Numbered from the stretch's first letter, positions 28,000 through 38,592 are shown. The stretch is DNA of 64,000 bases from Thioalkalivibrio paradoxus ARh 1 (GCF_000227685.2 NZ_CP007029.1:3198501-3262500); one strand, 5' to 3'. Notes: generated by a model not told the origin, from the letters alone. Program-made: numbers and translations.

Positions 28000-28874
28000 G
28001 GTTGCCGTTCCCGCACCTGGTCGGCCATCTCGCACAGGGCCTGCAGGCCGTCGACCAGCCGCGGACCCGCGCGCATCAGCACGTCTGCGGGCAGCACGAG
28101 CAGGCCGTCGAACCGGGCAGCGGGGAGGTCCTGCCAGCGACGCCAGCGATCAAGGTCGCGGGCCGGGGGTGAGGTGATGATCAGGTCCGGTGCGGCACGA
28201 ACGACGGCCTCTTCGCTCCAGGTCGGGGTATCGCCCAGTCCGTCGGTGACGATATTGTCGATGCCGCAGCGATCCATCGCCTCGCTGATGTAATGCCGGG
28301 GGCCGACCGTCACCAGCGGGCTCGGCCAGATCTCGAAAAACCCCTTCAGACGCGGCGGATCCCGGTAGCGGGCGGTCCAATACTCCAGCCGTGACACGAA
28401 ATCGTCGGCTGCGGCGTCGGCCTGCGACTCCCCGCCGGTCAGGCGGCCCAACTGGCGCAGGGTCTTCGGCACGTCCTGGAAGCTGCGGCCGGGGGTCGAA
28501 AAAACCGTCAGGCCCAGGCGCTCCAGCCGTTCGAGATCGGCCGGTAGATTGCCATCGGCCCAGGCCACGACCAGATCCGGCTGCAGGCGGACGATGCGTT
28601 CCAGGTCCAGCCCCCGGTAGCCGCCGATCTCGGGGATCTCCCGGGCAGCCTCGGGATAGTCGCTATAGGCCACGGCGCCGACGACCCGCTCGCCGGCACC
28701 GACCGCGAACAGCATCTCGGTAAGATGCGGCGCGAGACTCACGATCCGCTGCGCCGGAGCGGGCAGACAGAGCCGGTCACCGTCGACCCCGGTGGCACAG
28801 TGATCGGCCGCTGGCGCGGCCGGGCTCGCCAGCAGCACCAGCAGAGCGACGAGCAGTGAGCCGGCGGTCCTCAC
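27996..28874 (-). CDS. btuF: Periplasmic corrinoid-binding protein
   Basis: A 292-residue class III substrate-binding protein. A cleavable signal (SLLVALLVLLASPAAPA) leads to RIVSLAPHLTEMLFAVGAGE, then VGAVAYSDYPEAAREIPEIG, the typical BtuF N-lobe, a long linking helix, and the C-lobe. It delivers B12 or cobinamide to BtuC/BtuD. GTG 28874 overlaps the cobS stop (GTGA). Confidence 0.9.
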   Translation of the reverse strand: MRTAGSLLVALLVLLASPAAPAADHCATGVDGDRLCLPAPAQRIVSLAPHLTEMLFAVGAGERVVGAVAYSDYPEAAREIPEIGGYRGLDLERIVRLQPDLVVAWADGNLPADLERLERLGLTVFSTPGRSFQDVPKTLRQLGRLTGGESQADAAADDFVSRLEYWTARYRDPPRLKGFFEIWPSPLVTVGPRHYISEAMDRCGIDNIVTDGLGDTPTWSEEAVVRAAPDLIITSPPARDLDRWRRWQDLPAARFDGLLVLPADVLMRAGPRLVDGLQALCEMADQVRERQP

Positions 28875-29614
28875 CACAATGCCCCCACGACGAGAATCAG
28901 CAACAGGGCCACCTCGGTCAGTTCCACGCCAGCGCCCAGACCGTCCCCGGTCATGCCGCCGACGCGGTGGCGCAGGAAAGCCGCCCAGGCCAACATGACC
29001 CCGGGCGCGAGCAGCAGCCAGGGGGACAGCCACCACGACAGGGGCGCCAGCAGAATCAGCCAGGCCAGCATCGGCAGCCGCCGCGAGCGCCACGCGAAGC
29101 GCTCGCCCATGCCGGCGGCCAGCGGCGGCACCGTGGCCACCCAGTACAACGTGCCCAGCCGCGCCCAGGCGGGTACCAGCAGCAGCGCCAGCCATTGGCC
29201 TTCGCGCAGCAGCAGCATCAGCAGCACCAGTTTGCCGGCCAGCAGCAGCGTCACCGCGACCGCCCCCAGGCTGCCGATATGTGGGTCGCGCATCGCCTCC
29301 AGCTGACGCTCCGGACGACCGTGGGCGGCGCCGAGTCCATCGGTCACGTCGGCCAGGCCGTCCAGGTGCAGCGCGCCGGTGATCCAGACGCCCAGCGTCA
29401 GCACGGCCAGCGCGCCCAGCCAGGGATCGAGCATGCTGCCCGCGAACCCCGCCGCCGCCATCAGCGCGCCGATGACGAGCCCCACCAGCGGGAACCAGTG
29501 GGTGCTCGCGAGCAGTTCGGCTTCGGATACGTTCCGGAGCCGGGGGGCCGGCAGCCGGGTCAGGAACTGGCTCGCCAATACCAGGCGGCGGGCCTCGCGG
29601 ACCAGAGGGTTCAT
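28871..29614 (-). CDS. cobS: Adenosylcobinamide-GDP ribazoletransferase (cobalamin synthase)
   Basis: A 247-residue membrane enzyme that joins adenosylcobinamide-GDP and alpha-ribazole (phosphate) in the last step of B12 assembly. The diagnostic GALHLDGLADVTDGLGA motif and the following MRDPHIGSLGAVAV are present, with about six membrane helices. The N-terminal SQFLTRLPAP is conserved. The 182 bases between cobC and this gene hold no convincing gene. Confidence 0.95.
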   Translation of the reverse strand: MNPLVREARRLVLASQFLTRLPAPRLRNVSEAELLASTHWFPLVGLVIGALMAAAGFAGSMLDPWLGALAVLTLGVWITGALHLDGLADVTDGLGAAHGRPERQLEAMRDPHIGSLGAVAVTLLLAGKLVLLMLLLREGQWLALLLVPAWARLGTLYWVATVPPLAAGMGERFAWRSRRLPMLAWLILLAPLSWWLSPWLLLAPGVMLAWAAFLRHRVGGMTGDGLGAGVELTEVALLLILVVGALW

Positions 29615-29796
29615 CGCCGCGCTCGCCGGCCGCGGTGCGCCGATTGCGCCCGACGCACGCCGATAGCCCAGCGCTCGACCGCGCGCAGACGCGGGAGACA
29701 CACGGCGGATATCAGGGCCATGCGCGGCTTGCAACCGGCCCCGAACGGCGGTTCCGAGCCGAAGCACCCCGCCCGTTCTGCACCCCGGACCATCGT

Positions 29797-30372
29797 TCAA
29801 TGCCCCTTCCCGCAATCGAACTGCGTCAGGCGTGCCCCGACTTCATCGAGCACGAAATCGATTCTCGCCGCCGGGTGCAGTTCCAGCCGCCACAGGGACT
29901 CGCAGGGCAGGCCCAGCAGGTGCTGGAACAACAGGCGCATCGGTCCGCCATGGGTGATGATCAGCAGGTCGGCATCACGCGGCCGGCGCTCCCAGGCGGC
30001 GAGCACGCGGCGGCGCAGGTCCGCCAGCCCTTCGCCGCCGGGCGGGGCGTGGGTCTCGGGATCGCGCCAGAAGGCCTCCAACGCCTCGGGTGCCTGCGCG
30101 AGAATCTCGGCTGCGGTCCGGCCTTCCCAGTCTCCGAAATCCATCTCCCGCCACGCCGGTTCGACGGTCAGCGGCCAACCGTGCCGCTCCGCGAGGGCCT
30201 CGGCGAAAAGCCGGCAGCGCGACAGGGGTGAACTGACGACGCGCTGGACCTGCAGCCCCCGGGTGGCCTGCCACATCGCCGCCCGGCCGGCCGCGGCAAG
30301 GGGCACATCGAGCCGCCCGGCATAGACCCCGGGGCGTGCGGTCGCGCCATGGCGGAGCAGGGTCACATTCAT
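29797..30372 (-). CDS. cobC: Histidine phosphatase, probable alpha-ribazole phosphatase
   Basis: A 191-residue phosphoglycerate-mutase-fold phosphatase. The catalytic LLRHGAT motif is at the N-terminus, the acid/base Glu is near MDFGDWEGR, and the second His is in [10 protein letters not shown]. In a cobalamin operon this family removes the phosphate of alpha-ribazole 5'-phosphate or of the final cobalamin phosphate. ATG 30372 overlaps the cobT stop (ATGA). Confidence 0.9.
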   Translation of the reverse strand: MNVTLLRHGATARPGVYAGRLDVPLAAAGRAAMWQATRGLQVQRVVSSPLSRCRLFAEALAERHGWPLTVEPAWREMDFGDWEGRTAAEILAQAPEALEAFWRDPETHAPPGGEGLADLRRRVLAAWERRPRDADLLIITHGGPMRLLFQHLLGLPCESLWRLELHPAARIDFVLDEVGARLTQFDCGKGH

Positions 30373-31400
30373 CTGCCGCTGGCCACGCCGGCTTCGTCGA
30401 AGGTTGCCATGTCCCGATGCAGGGCACAGGCCAGTTGGATCAGGGGAATCGCGGCGGCCGCGCCGGAGCCCTCGCCCAGGCGCATGCCGAGGTCCAGCAG
30501 CGGGCGGCCACCGAGGGCAGCGAGCACATCGCGATGGGCGGGTTCGGCGGACCGGTGACCCAGCAGCCAGCACTGGCTGGCACCGGGGGAAACGCGTTCG
30601 GCGATCAGCGCGGCGACGCTGCTGATCAGGCCGTCGATCACCGCCGGCATGCGCCGTTCCGCGCAGGCGAGATAGGCACCGGTCATCGCCGCGATCTCGA
30701 ATCCACCCAGGTGACGCAGGATTTCCCGGGGATCGGTCAGCGCGTCGCGGTGCCGGAACAGCGCACGCCGGATCACCTCGGCCTTGTGTGCCACGCCGGG
30801 TGCGTCCAGGCCGGTGCCGGGGCCGGTCAGCGCCTCGGGGGGCTGGTCGAGCAGGGCGCAGGCCAGGGCGGTGGCCGCCGTGGTATTGCCGATGCCCATT
30901 TCACCGGCCACGAACAGGTCCGCCCCGGCCTCCCGGGCACGGTGGACCGCGCGCCCGCCGCTGGCCAGCGCCTGGCCCAGCTGGGTTGCGGTCATCGCCG
31001 GATCCCGGGTGAAGTTGGCGGTTCCGGGGCCGGCCCGCTCGCGGCGCACGCCAAGGTACTCGCCGTCGGGCAGCAGGCTGCCGACATCGACCACTTCCAG
31101 CCGGGATCCGGTCTGCTCGGCCAGTACCGAGATGGCCGCGCCACCCTGCGCGAAATTGACGATCATCTGGCCCGTCACTGCCTGCGGGAATGCGGAGACG
31201 CCTTCTGCCACCACCCCGTGGTCGCCAGCGAATACCGTGATCCAGGGACGGTGGATCTCAGGGCATTCACGGCCCTGGATGCCGGCCAGCCGGATCGCGA
31301 TCTGCTCGAGCTCACCCAGCGCGCCGCGCGGCTTGGTCAGGCGGCACTGGCGCTGGCGCGCGGCTTCCAGGGCCTCGAGGTCTTTGCCGGCGGGTTTCAT
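30369..31400 (-). CDS. cobT: Nicotinate-nucleotide:dimethylbenzimidazole phosphoribosyltransferase
   Basis: A 343-residue enzyme making alpha-ribazole phosphate, the lower-ligand nucleotide. The catalytic glutamate lies in [15 protein letters not shown] near the C-terminus; the [20 protein letters not shown] and [11 protein letters not shown] motifs are intact. ATG 31400 overlaps the cobU stop (ATGA). Confidence 0.95.
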   Translation of the reverse strand: MKPAGKDLEALEAARQRQCRLTKPRGALGELEQIAIRLAGIQGRECPEIHRPWITVFAGDHGVVAEGVSAFPQAVTGQMIVNFAQGGAAISVLAEQTGSRLEVVDVGSLLPDGEYLGVRRERAGPGTANFTRDPAMTATQLGQALASGGRAVHRAREAGADLFVAGEMGIGNTTAATALACALLDQPPEALTGPGTGLDAPGVAHKAEVIRRALFRHRDALTDPREILRHLGGFEIAAMTGAYLACAERRMPAVIDGLISSVAALIAERVSPGASQCWLLGHRSAEPAHRDVLAALGGRPLLDLGMRLGEGSGAAAAIPLIQLACALHRDMATFDEAGVASGR

Positions 31401-31924
31401 GAGCCCGCCCCCTGGCCCTTGAGCGTCAGCGGCAAGCCGGCGGCGACGAACAACACTTCGTCGCAGCGGGCCGCCAGCGCCTGGTTGAGACGCCCGGCCT
31501 GGTCGCGAAACTGCCGGGCAAGCCGATTCTCGGGCACGATTCCCAGGCCGACTTCGTTGGCGACGAACACGATCCGGCCGGGCAGATCGGTCAGAACCGC
31601 CAGCAGCGCGCCGCGTTCGACATCGACGCGGCGCGTGTCATGATCCAGCATCAGATTGCTCAACCAGAGGGTCAGGCAGTCGATGACCAGAAGCCGATCC
31701 TCGCGCGCCTGCGCCTCGAGCGCCGCAGCCAGCGCACGCGGCGCCTCGATCGTCTGCCAGTGCCCGGGGCGGTTTGCGCGGTGGCGGGCGACGCGTTCGG
31801 CCATCTCCGGATCGTGGATCTCCGCGGTCACGATCACCGTCACCGGCAGGCCGGAGTCGGCGGCGATGCGTTCGGCCAGGGCACTCTTGCCGCTGCGGGC
31901 ACCGCCCAGTACCAGGGTTCTCAT
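31397..31924 (-). CDS. cobU: Bifunctional adenosylcobinamide kinase / guanylyltransferase
   Basis: A 175-residue enzyme that phosphorylates adenosylcobinamide and then attaches GMP. Walker A GGARSGKS is at residues 7-14. The guanylated His lies in [28 protein letters not shown] is the Walker B region. ATG 31924 overlaps the cobQ stop (ATGA). Confidence 0.95.
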   Translation of the reverse strand: MRTLVLGGARSGKSALAERIAADSGLPVTVIVTAEIHDPEMAERVARHRANRPGHWQTIEAPRALAAALEAQAREDRLLVIDCLTLWLSNLMLDHDTRRVDVERGALLAVLTDLPGRIVFVANEVGLGIVPENRLARQFRDQAGRLNQALAARCDEVLFVAAGLPLTLKGQGAGS

Positions 31925-33399
31925 CGGACCTCCAGTAGCGAAAGGATTGTCGACATGTCCAGGTGGGCCTCGGCCATATCGGCCAGCCGCTCCAGATCGC
32001 GCTCGCGCACCGCGCGGATATCCGGCGCGCACCCGGTACCGGCGATCGGCTGCGACCGATCCGTTGGCTGCGATCGGGCCCAGTCGAGCAGTGCGACGCA
32101 GGCCTGCGGATGGTCGAACAGGCCGTGGACATAGCTGCCCAGAATCTGATCGTCGGCGCTGATCAGCCCGTCGGGCCCATGGGCCAGCTCGACCGCCGGC
32201 TGACCCGGCGCCAGCACCGTGGTGACGCCGGCATGGATCTCGTAGCCTTCCAGGGGCGCATCGCCCAGCGCGAGCCTGCCCCGAACACGGCGAAGCCGCT
32301 TTTCCGGCGTCAGCGTGGTGTCCAGCGGCAGCAGGTTCAGGCCCGGACTGAAGCCTGGAACGCCCTCGATGCCTTCGGGGTCGCGGATCGTCCGGCCCAG
32401 CATCTGATAGCCGCCACAGATGCCGATCAGCTTGCCGCCATAGCGCAGATGACGCAGCAGATCCCGGTCCCAGCGCTGTTCGCGCAACGCCGCGAGATCG
32501 GCACGAACGGCCTTGGAGCCGAGCAGGATCAGCAGGTCCGCCGGTGGCAGGGGCCTGCCCGGCCGTACCCAGACGAGTTCGACGGCCGGATGCAGGCGCA
32601 GTGGATCGAGGTCGGTATGGTTGCTGATGCGCGGCAGTACCGGCACCGCGACCCGCAGCATCGGGCCGGCGGCGGCATCGGCTGGGCTGTTCCGCGTCGG
32701 CAGGGCATCCTCGGCCTCGAGGTGGAGATCCTGCAGGTAGGGCAACACGCCCAGTACCGGCTTGCCGGTCTCGTTCTCCAGCCAGTCCAGCCCCGGTTGC
32801 AGCAACGACCGATCGCCCCGGAAGCGATTGATCACAACCCCGACGATGCGCTCCCGCTCGCTGCCGGATAGCAGCGCGAGCGTGCCCACGACGTGCGCAA
32901 AGACGCCGCCGCGGTCGATGTCTGCCAGCAGGATCACCGGGCAATCCACCGCCTCGGCAAAACCCATGTTCGCGATGTCGTGCTCGCGCAGATTGATCTC
33001 GGCAGGCGAGCCCGCGCCTTCGACGATCAGGTGATCGAACCGGCTGGTCAGGCTGGCCCAGGCGGCGAGTACCGCCTCGCGGGCCCGACGCTTGTAGTCG
33101 TGGTAGGCGACCGCATCCAGCGTGCCGATCGCCTGGCCGCGCAGGATGACCTGCGCGGCCCGGTCGGTGGTGGGCTTGAGCAGCACCGGGTTCATGTCGC
33201 TGTGCGGTTCGAGACCGCAGGCGCGGGCCTGGGCCGCCTGCGCGCGGCCGATCTCGCCGCCGTCGACGGTGACCGCGCTGTTGAGCGCCATGTTCTGGGG
33301 TTTGAACGGCGCCACCTTCAGACCGCGCCGATGCAGCGCGCGACACAGCGCGGTTACCAGCATGCTCTTGCCGGCATCCGAATGCGTGCCCTGGATCAT
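31921..33399 (-). CDS. cobQ: Cobyric acid synthase (glutamine-hydrolysing)
   Basis: A 492-residue amidotransferase that amidates four side chains of adenosylcobyrinic a,c-diamide. The N-terminal synthetase domain starts [20 protein letters not shown] with [12 protein letters not shown] following. The C-terminal glutaminase has [10 protein letters not shown] (nucleophile Cys) and [10 protein letters not shown] (catalytic His). ATG 33399 matches the known start of homologues. An in-frame GTG at 33507 overlapping cobD is a possible alternative, with a low-complexity extension. Confidence 0.94.
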   Translation of the reverse strand: MIQGTHSDAGKSMLVTALCRALHRRGLKVAPFKPQNMALNSAVTVDGGEIGRAQAAQARACGLEPHSDMNPVLLKPTTDRAAQVILRGQAIGTLDAVAYHDYKRRAREAVLAAWASLTSRFDHLIVEGAGSPAEINLREHDIANMGFAEAVDCPVILLADIDRGGVFAHVVGTLALLSGSERERIVGVVINRFRGDRSLLQPGLDWLENETGKPVLGVLPYLQDLHLEAEDALPTRNSPADAAAGPMLRVAVPVLPRISNHTDLDPLRLHPAVELVWVRPGRPLPPADLLILLGSKAVRADLAALREQRWDRDLLRHLRYGGKLIGICGGYQMLGRTIRDPEGIEGVPGFSPGLNLLPLDTTLTPEKRLRRVRGRLALGDAPLEGYEIHAGVTTVLAPGQPAVELAHGPDGLISADDQILGSYVHGLFDHPQACVALLDWARSQPTDRSQPIAGTGCAPDIRAVRERDLERLADMAEAHLDMSTILSLLEVR

Positions 33400-33499
33400 C
33401 AGGTGGCCGCCGCTCGTTGGGCCACCCGCGGACACCGTGTTGCATTGGGCTGCACGGAACGCCGCACGCGAGCCCGCGGCACCTGCGTGGCGAGTCCCG

Positions 33500-34519
33500 T
33501 CATGCACGCGCGGCGACCTCGTCCAGCGCCGTCGCCAGGCGTCGCCAGCCCGCCTCGTCGGGCGGCAGCCCGAAACGCAGGCTGCATGGCGTATCGAACC
33601 GCCGGGTGAGGATCCCGCGGCAGGCCAGCGCCTCGTGCAGCGCGACCGCATGCTCATCGCAAACCCACTGAAACAGCGCGGTGCCGCCCGCCGGGGCGAG
33701 CTGGTGTTGCGCGAGAAGCCGGGCAAGGCGCGCGCCCTGCTCGGCCAGACGCCGCCGATTGCCGCGCTGCCAGGCCTCGTCGCCCAGGGCCAGGCGGGCG
33801 ACATGACGGGCCGGATGGGACACGTCCCAGGGGCCCAGCAAGGCATCGAGTCGTTGCAATACAGGCTTCTCGCCCATCACGACCCCCACGCGCAGGCCGG
33901 CCAGCCCGAAGAATTTGCCCAGCGAGCGCAGTACGAACAGGCCCGGCCGGCCGGTGTCGGGCGCCAGGCTCTGGCGCGGGTCGGCGTCGATGAACGCCTC
34001 GTCCACCACCAGCCAGCCGCCGCGCTCGGCGAGTCGCGCCTGCCAGTCCAATAGGTGTTCGCGGCGGTAGGTGGTACCGGTCGGATTGTTGGGATGAATG
34101 AGCAGGAGGACATCGAGCCGGTCGAGTGCGTCGGCCGGGTTTTCCGGTGCCAGGGGCAGGATCTGGTGACCGCAGGCGCGCCAGGCATGGGCGTGCTCGG
34201 CATAGCCGGGGATCGGGATCCCGACCCGGCAGGCCGGCCGCAGCCGCGGCAGCGCCTGAATGGCCGCCTGCGAGCCGGCCACCGCCAGCAGATGTCCGGG
34301 ATCGGCGCCGTAATAGCCGGCGGCGATCTCGATCAGCCCGTCCTCGTCCTCGGGCAGGCGCAACCAGCATTCCGGTGGAATCGACGGCACCGGCCAGCCG
34401 TTGGGATTGATGCCGGTGGACAGATCCAGCCAGTGTTCCGATGCCAGGCGGTACCGGATCGCGGCCTCGCGCAGTCTGCCGCCGTGGTGGAGACGCGTGG
34501 CCTCAGGCATTCCCGACAT
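33500..34519 (-). CDS. cobD: Threonine-phosphate decarboxylase (PLP-dependent)
   Basis: A 339-residue class I/II aminotransferase-fold enzyme making (R)-1-amino-2-propanol phosphate, the linker of cobalamin. [11 protein letters not shown] is the conserved N-terminal block, [10 protein letters not shown] is the PLP-ring contact, VVDEAFID is followed by the PLP lysine in [15 protein letters not shown], and LRFGLPP closes the fold. The symbol follows the Salmonella scheme (cobC in Pseudomonas). It overlaps cbiB by 17 bases. Confidence 0.93.
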   Translation of the reverse strand: MSGMPEATRLHHGGRLREAAIRYRLASEHWLDLSTGINPNGWPVPSIPPECWLRLPEDEDGLIEIAAGYYGADPGHLLAVAGSQAAIQALPRLRPACRVGIPIPGYAEHAHAWRACGHQILPLAPENPADALDRLDVLLLIHPNNPTGTTYRREHLLDWQARLAERGGWLVVDEAFIDADPRQSLAPDTGRPGLFVLRSLGKFFGLAGLRVGVVMGEKPVLQRLDALLGPWDVSHPARHVARLALGDEAWQRGNRRRLAEQGARLARLLAQHQLAPAGGTALFQWVCDEHAVALHEALACRGILTRRFDTPCSLRFGLPPDEAGWRRLATALDEVAARA

Positions 34520-35438
34520 GACCGCCCACCTCGACCAGCAGGGTCGCGAACGTCAGTGCCGCCAGCCACAGCAGCAGGGAGCGTCGGACCAGCCCGAGCG
34601 CCCGTTCGATGTCGGGTCCGGCGGGCCGGCGGCCCTCGCCGAGATCGGCACGCCGCTGCCATTGCCCCTGGTAGCGCGCGAGTCCGCCGAGCTGCAGGCC
34701 CAACGCCCCTGCCCCGGCGGCCATCACCGGGCCGGCATTCGGGCTTTTCCACCGCCCACCCTGAGTTCGCCAGCAGCGCAGGGCCTGGCGGGTATTTCCG
34801 ACCAGGGCATAGCTCAGGGCCGTCAGGCGGGCCGGCAGATAACCCAGGAGATCGTCGAGGCGGGCGGCGATCCGTCCGAAGTCGCGGTAGCGGGAGGTGC
34901 GATAGCCCCAGAGCGCATCCAGCGTATTGCCCAGCCGGAACAGCACCGCGCCGGCGGGCCCCAGCAGCACGAACCAGAACAAGGCGCCGAAGACCGCATC
35001 GTGGCCGTTTTCCAGCACCGATTCGATGGTGGCAGGCGCCGGGTCGATCGCCTCGAGGTCACGGCTGACCAGCATGCCGGCCTGTTGACGGGCGGCGGCT
35101 GCGTCGCCGTGGGCCAGGGCCTCGGCCACCGGCCGGGCATGCTCGGCCAAGCTGCGGTGACCCAGTGCCAGGTACAGCACCAGGATGCCGAACAGTGGCC
35201 CGATGATGGGCAGGCCGGCCAGCCAGAAGGTCAGGGCCGTCGCCGGCACGACCAGCAGCACCACCGCCAGCCCGCCCCGGGCCTGCCGGAACCGTCGGGA
35301 TGCCCGGGGGCGGTTCAATCGGGCTTCGAACCAGTCGGCGAGCCGGCCGAATCCGACCAGCGGATGGAACCGCCCCGGCTCGCCCCACCGGCCATCGAGC
35401 AGCACCGCCGAGACAGTCGAAAGCCAGAGCAGCAGCAT
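34503..35438 (-). CDS. cbiB: Adenosylcobinamide-phosphate synthase
   Basis: A 311-residue membrane protein that attaches aminopropanol (phosphate) to adenosylcobyric acid. AVLLDGRWGEPGRFHPLVGFG at the N-terminus, the cytoplasmic VSRDLEAIDPA and ESVLENGHDAVFGALFW, and YRTSRYRDFGRIAARLDDLL are CbiB/CobD family blocks. Four or five membrane helices are visible. It starts 3 bases after the cobO stop. Confidence 0.94.
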   Translation of the reverse strand: MLLLWLSTVSAVLLDGRWGEPGRFHPLVGFGRLADWFEARLNRPRASRRFRQARGGLAVVLLVVPATALTFWLAGLPIIGPLFGILVLYLALGHRSLAEHARPVAEALAHGDAAAARQQAGMLVSRDLEAIDPAPATIESVLENGHDAVFGALFWFVLLGPAGAVLFRLGNTLDALWGYRTSRYRDFGRIAARLDDLLGYLPARLTALSYALVGNTRQALRCWRTQGGRWKSPNAGPVMAAGAGALGLQLGGLARYQGQWQRRADLGEGRRPAGPDIERALGLVRRSLLLWLAALTFATLLVEVGGHVGNA

Positions 35439-35441
35439 GGA

Positions 35442-36047
35442 TCAGAGATCGACGCCCGGCTGCGCCTTGACCCCGGCGCGAAAGGCATGTTTGACATCGC
35501 GCATCTCGGTGACGGTATCGGCCAGTTCGATCAGCGCGTCGGAAGCGCCACGGCCGGTCACCACCACGTGCTGCATCGGCGGACGCCGGCGGATGGCCTC
35601 GAGCACCTTGCCGCTGTCCAGGTAGCGATAGCTCAGCAGGTAGGTCAGCTCGTCCAGCACCACCAGTTGACAACCGGAGTCGGACAACATGGCCTCGGCC
35701 ACTGCCCAGCCGCGCTCGGCGGTGGCGATATCCTGGCTGCGGTCCTGGGTGTCCCAGGTGAAACCGTCACCGAGCACATGCCAGTCGACGCCCGGATCAC
35801 GGTTGAAATAGGCCTCTTCGCCGGTATCCCGGCGGCTTTTCAGGAACTGGCAGACACCGACCTTCAGGCCATGGCCCAGGGCGCGGGCCACCATGCCGAA
35901 GGCGGAGCTGGACTTGCCCTTGCCGTTTCCGGTGAGCACGAGCAGCAGGCCGCGCTCGTCGGTAGCCTTGCGGATCTGCTCGTCGATCACGGTCTTCTTG
36001 CGCTCCATGCGCTGGCGATGACGCTGATCGCGGTCGTCTTGGGTCAT
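35442..36047 (-). CDS. cobO: Cob(I)alamin adenosyltransferase (CobO/BtuR type)
   Basis: A 201-residue P-loop enzyme that transfers the adenosyl group from ATP to the cobalt of corrinoids. The Walker A-like TGNGKGKSSSAFGMVARALG is near residue 40; KVGVCQFLKSRRDTGE and LDELTYLLSYRYLD are conserved. It needs reduced corrinoid. It lies 161 bases after btuB in the same direction. Confidence 0.95.
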   Translation of the reverse strand: MTQDDRDQRHRQRMERKKTVIDEQIRKATDERGLLLVLTGNGKGKSSSAFGMVARALGHGLKVGVCQFLKSRRDTGEEAYFNRDPGVDWHVLGDGFTWDTQDRSQDIATAERGWAVAEAMLSDSGCQLVVLDELTYLLSYRYLDSGKVLEAIRRRPPMQHVVVTGRGASDALIELADTVTEMRDVKHAFRAGVKAQPGVDL

Positions 36048-36208
36048 GGTGGTCGATCCTGTGCCGATGTGGTGCCGCGATCCATCTCTCGCGGCTGCGG
36101 TTTCTAGCGCGGGCGACGCAACTGTGACAATCCCACGATGATGGCCGGCGCGGTCTCGCGCAAACCCGATCCGGGCCGAGGACAGTGCCGGCCCGGAAAT
36201 CCGGCCCG

Positions 36209-37999
36209 CTACTGCTGGAAGTGGACCGACAGGTAGGCCGCCCGGCCAGGCTGGTTGAAACCGGCTGCGGTCTGGTAGTCCTTGTCCGTGATGTTGTCGA
36301 GCGTCGCGCGCAGCGACCATTGCGGGGCCAGCTGCCAGGACGCGCGCAGGTTCAGCAGAGCGTGCCCGGCCAGGCGTTCGGCATTCCCCATCCAGTCGTA
36401 GTCGAAGCTGCGCCCGCGCGCGAGCACGGTGCCGCCGACGCTGAAATCGCCGATTTGGCGGTCGAGATCCAGACGCAGGCTCGCGCGTGGTCGGCGCGCC
36501 AGCTCGTTGCCGGTATCGCGGTCCTCGGCATCGAGAAGCGTCAGCGCCGCCGCACCATGCCAGTCGGCCAGATGCCAACCGGTTTCCAGTTCCAGCCCCC
36601 GGATGCGGGCCTCATCGATGTTGACCGGCGGCCAGCCGCTAATCAGCTTGCGCACATCGGTCTGGAACAAGGCTGCATCCCAGTACAGCGCCTGGTGCAC
36701 ATAGCGCAGCCCGGCCTCGAAGGTCTCGGACTTTTCCGGATCGAGATCGGGATTGCCGTCACCGGGCCAGTACAGCTCGTTGAACGTGGGCGCCTTGAAA
36801 GCCGTGCCGTAGGAGGCCCGGCTTTGCAGGTTTTCGGTCAGCCTGAACCCCCAGGCCACCTGGCCGGTGGTGTTGCCGCCGTAGGCCTCGTTGTCGTCGT
36901 GGCGCAGGCTGCCCTGCAGATCGTGCCGTCCCAGTTCTGCCTGCAGGACCTGGTAAACCGCCCGGTTATAGCGGCGGGTCTCGTCGAAATCGACGCTGCT
37001 CTCGACGCGATCCTGCTGCCAGTCCAGCCCGACGGTCCACAGCAGCGATTCCCCGAGCATCAGGTCGTTGCGCCAGTCGGCCATGTCGCGGCGGGTGTCG
37101 AACCGCGAGGAGAATTGCCCCTGCCCGAAATTATCGTGCTCGTCGCGGCTCTGGCCGATCGTCAATTCGCTGTGCCAGGTCTCGGTCAGATCGCCGCGTA
37201 CGCCGGCGCGCAGCGCCTGATGCACGAAATCGGTTTCGTCCTCGAAGCCATCGAATTCCGTGCGCCCCTGCGAACGCAGCAGGTTGCCGAACAGTTCCAG
37301 TCCGTTATCGAACCGGTGGCTCAGCTGGCTGGCCACCGAGGTGTTGCGAAAGCCGTCCCGGTCGTCGTCGCCGACCTCGTCGCGCACGTTGATGCCATCG
37401 GTGGCCTGATGGGTGGCCGACAAAGAGTAACGCGTGTGCGCATCACCGCCCTGTACCCCGGCACCGGCTTCGCGGGTGTTGAACGAGCCGATGCGGCTGT
37501 AGGCGTTGAAGCGCGGCGGGCCCTCCGCGCCCTTGCGGGTGAACACTTGGATCACGCCGCCGATCGCATCGGCGCCATAGACGCTGGCGCGGGGGCCGCG
37601 CACGATCTCGATGCGCTCGATCTCCGAAGGCGAAAGGAACTGCCAGGACGCGCCCCCCACCGTGGCCGCCCCCATACGCACGCCGTCGACCAGCAGCAGC
37701 GTGTGGTCGGAATTGGTTCCGCGCAGGAACACGCCCGTCGTCTTGCCGAACGGGCCGGTGTCCGCCACGCTGATGCCGGCGCGATTGCGCAGCAGGTCGG
37801 CGAACTGCGCCGGCTGCAGGCGCTCGATCTCCTCACGCTCGATCACGGTGACTGCCGACAGCGATTCATCCACGGTCTGCGCAGTGCGAGTGGCCGTCAC
37901 GATGATCGGTTCGAGTTCGGTGGCCAGCACCGCGGGGACAGAAGAAACGAAGGTCACGCCGGCCAGCACGGTGGCGACCGGAAATCTGCGGATTTTCAT
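36209..37999 (-). CDS. btuB: TonB-dependent vitamin B12 receptor
   Basis: A 596-residue outer-membrane receptor with a signal peptide (cleavage near residue 26), a TonB box-like LEPIIVTATRTAQ, a plug domain (LLVDGVRMGAATVGGASW, EIVRGPRASVYGADAIGG) and a 22-strand barrel ending in the aromatic-terminated LSVHFQQ region. The riboswitch just upstream makes cobalamin or cobinamide the substrate. ATG 37999 is preceded by AGGAG. It is the first gene of the B12 operon. Confidence 0.94.
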   Translation of the reverse strand: MKIRRFPVATVLAGVTFVSSVPAVLATELEPIIVTATRTAQTVDESLSAVTVIEREEIERLQPAQFADLLRNRAGISVADTGPFGKTTGVFLRGTNSDHTLLLVDGVRMGAATVGGASWQFLSPSEIERIEIVRGPRASVYGADAIGGVIQVFTRKGAEGPPRFNAYSRIGSFNTREAGAGVQGGDAHTRYSLSATHQATDGINVRDEVGDDDRDGFRNTSVASQLSHRFDNGLELFGNLLRSQGRTEFDGFEDETDFVHQALRAGVRGDLTETWHSELTIGQSRDEHDNFGQGQFSSRFDTRRDMADWRNDLMLGESLLWTVGLDWQQDRVESSVDFDETRRYNRAVYQVLQAELGRHDLQGSLRHDDNEAYGGNTTGQVAWGFRLTENLQSRASYGTAFKAPTFNELYWPGDGNPDLDPEKSETFEAGLRYVHQALYWDAALFQTDVRKLISGWPPVNIDEARIRGLELETGWHLADWHGAAALTLLDAEDRDTGNELARRPRASLRLDLDRQIGDFSVGGTVLARGRSFDYDWMGNAERLAGHALLNLRASWQLAPQWSLRATLDNITDKDYQTAAGFNQPGRAAYLSVHFQQ

Positions 38000-38054
38000 G
38001 ATTATGGCTCCTGCGCGCCGCCCGCACGCATTCGGTGAAAGGGTGAATGTCGTT

Positions 38055-38235
38055 CGGGCCGGTATCCGGGCTCGCGCCATTGCCTGAAACTCCAGGCCGT
38101 CCCGCATCGCCTTCCCATCCCCGAAGAGGACAGTGGCTGTGTGATGCGGGAGCCAGACGCTTACCGTTGCGGGGGCAGCACAGGCCTTCGGAACGCGTGT
38201 GGCTCCGGCACCTGTTTCCCGTTTAACCCCGATTC
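38055..38235 (-). ncRNA. Cobalamin riboswitch
   Basis: On the minus strand, ahead of btuB, the conserved elements appear in order: GGTTAAACGGGAAACAGGTG at the 5' end, GCTGCCCCCGCAACGGTAA, AGCCACTG, GGGAAGGCG and GCGAGCCCGGATACCGGCC. This is the classic adenosylcobalamin-sensing aptamer. When coenzyme is abundant it should shut off expression of btuB and, by read-through, the downstream cob/cbi/btu genes. The region between its end and the btuB ribosome site is short, which favours control of translation initiation. Confidence 0.95.
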
Positions 38236-38592
38236 GCTCACCGGGGCACCCGAAACGTGTTTGCTGCCACCCGTGCGCCGGACGCAGCGGCGGCAGGGGT
38301 AGCAGCGCGGCGGAGTATAGGGGCGCGGCTGTTGCCGGCGCAACGCCGACGGCCCGTGGCGGAGCGTCCCCCTCCGGCAGCACCGGCTGCGGCGAGCGAG
38401 GCGCGCCGCCGGACTCGTGCGCGGGTCGCGCCGCAGCGCTGCCGGGCCGACCAAGGCGATGCCCGATGCCGGCCCGGCCAGGGCCGGAGCGCGAATCTGC
38501 GCCGACACAAGCCACCCGGCGGGGGATTGACCGTGCGATCATGGAAGGAGCTGACCGCCCCCGTTTGGACCGTACCGACGACCTCGATCGCC
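38236..38592. other. Leader region between the riboswitch and dnaG
   Basis: About 350 bases of GC-rich sequence holding the promoters of two divergent units (the btuB operon leftward and dnaG rightward). No gene is convincing. The dnaG frame is open upstream of its ATG but without conserved residues. Confidence 0.5.

Noticed and set aside
29611-29793. A 60-codon open frame between cobC and cobS
   Set aside because: Arg/Ala/Cys-rich shadow-type composition, no coupling to neighbours and no known cobalamin gene of that size.
36048-36208. Possible second cobalamin riboswitch between btuB and cobO
   Set aside because: None of the conserved aptamer blocks are present; cobO most likely depends on read-through from the btuB promoter.
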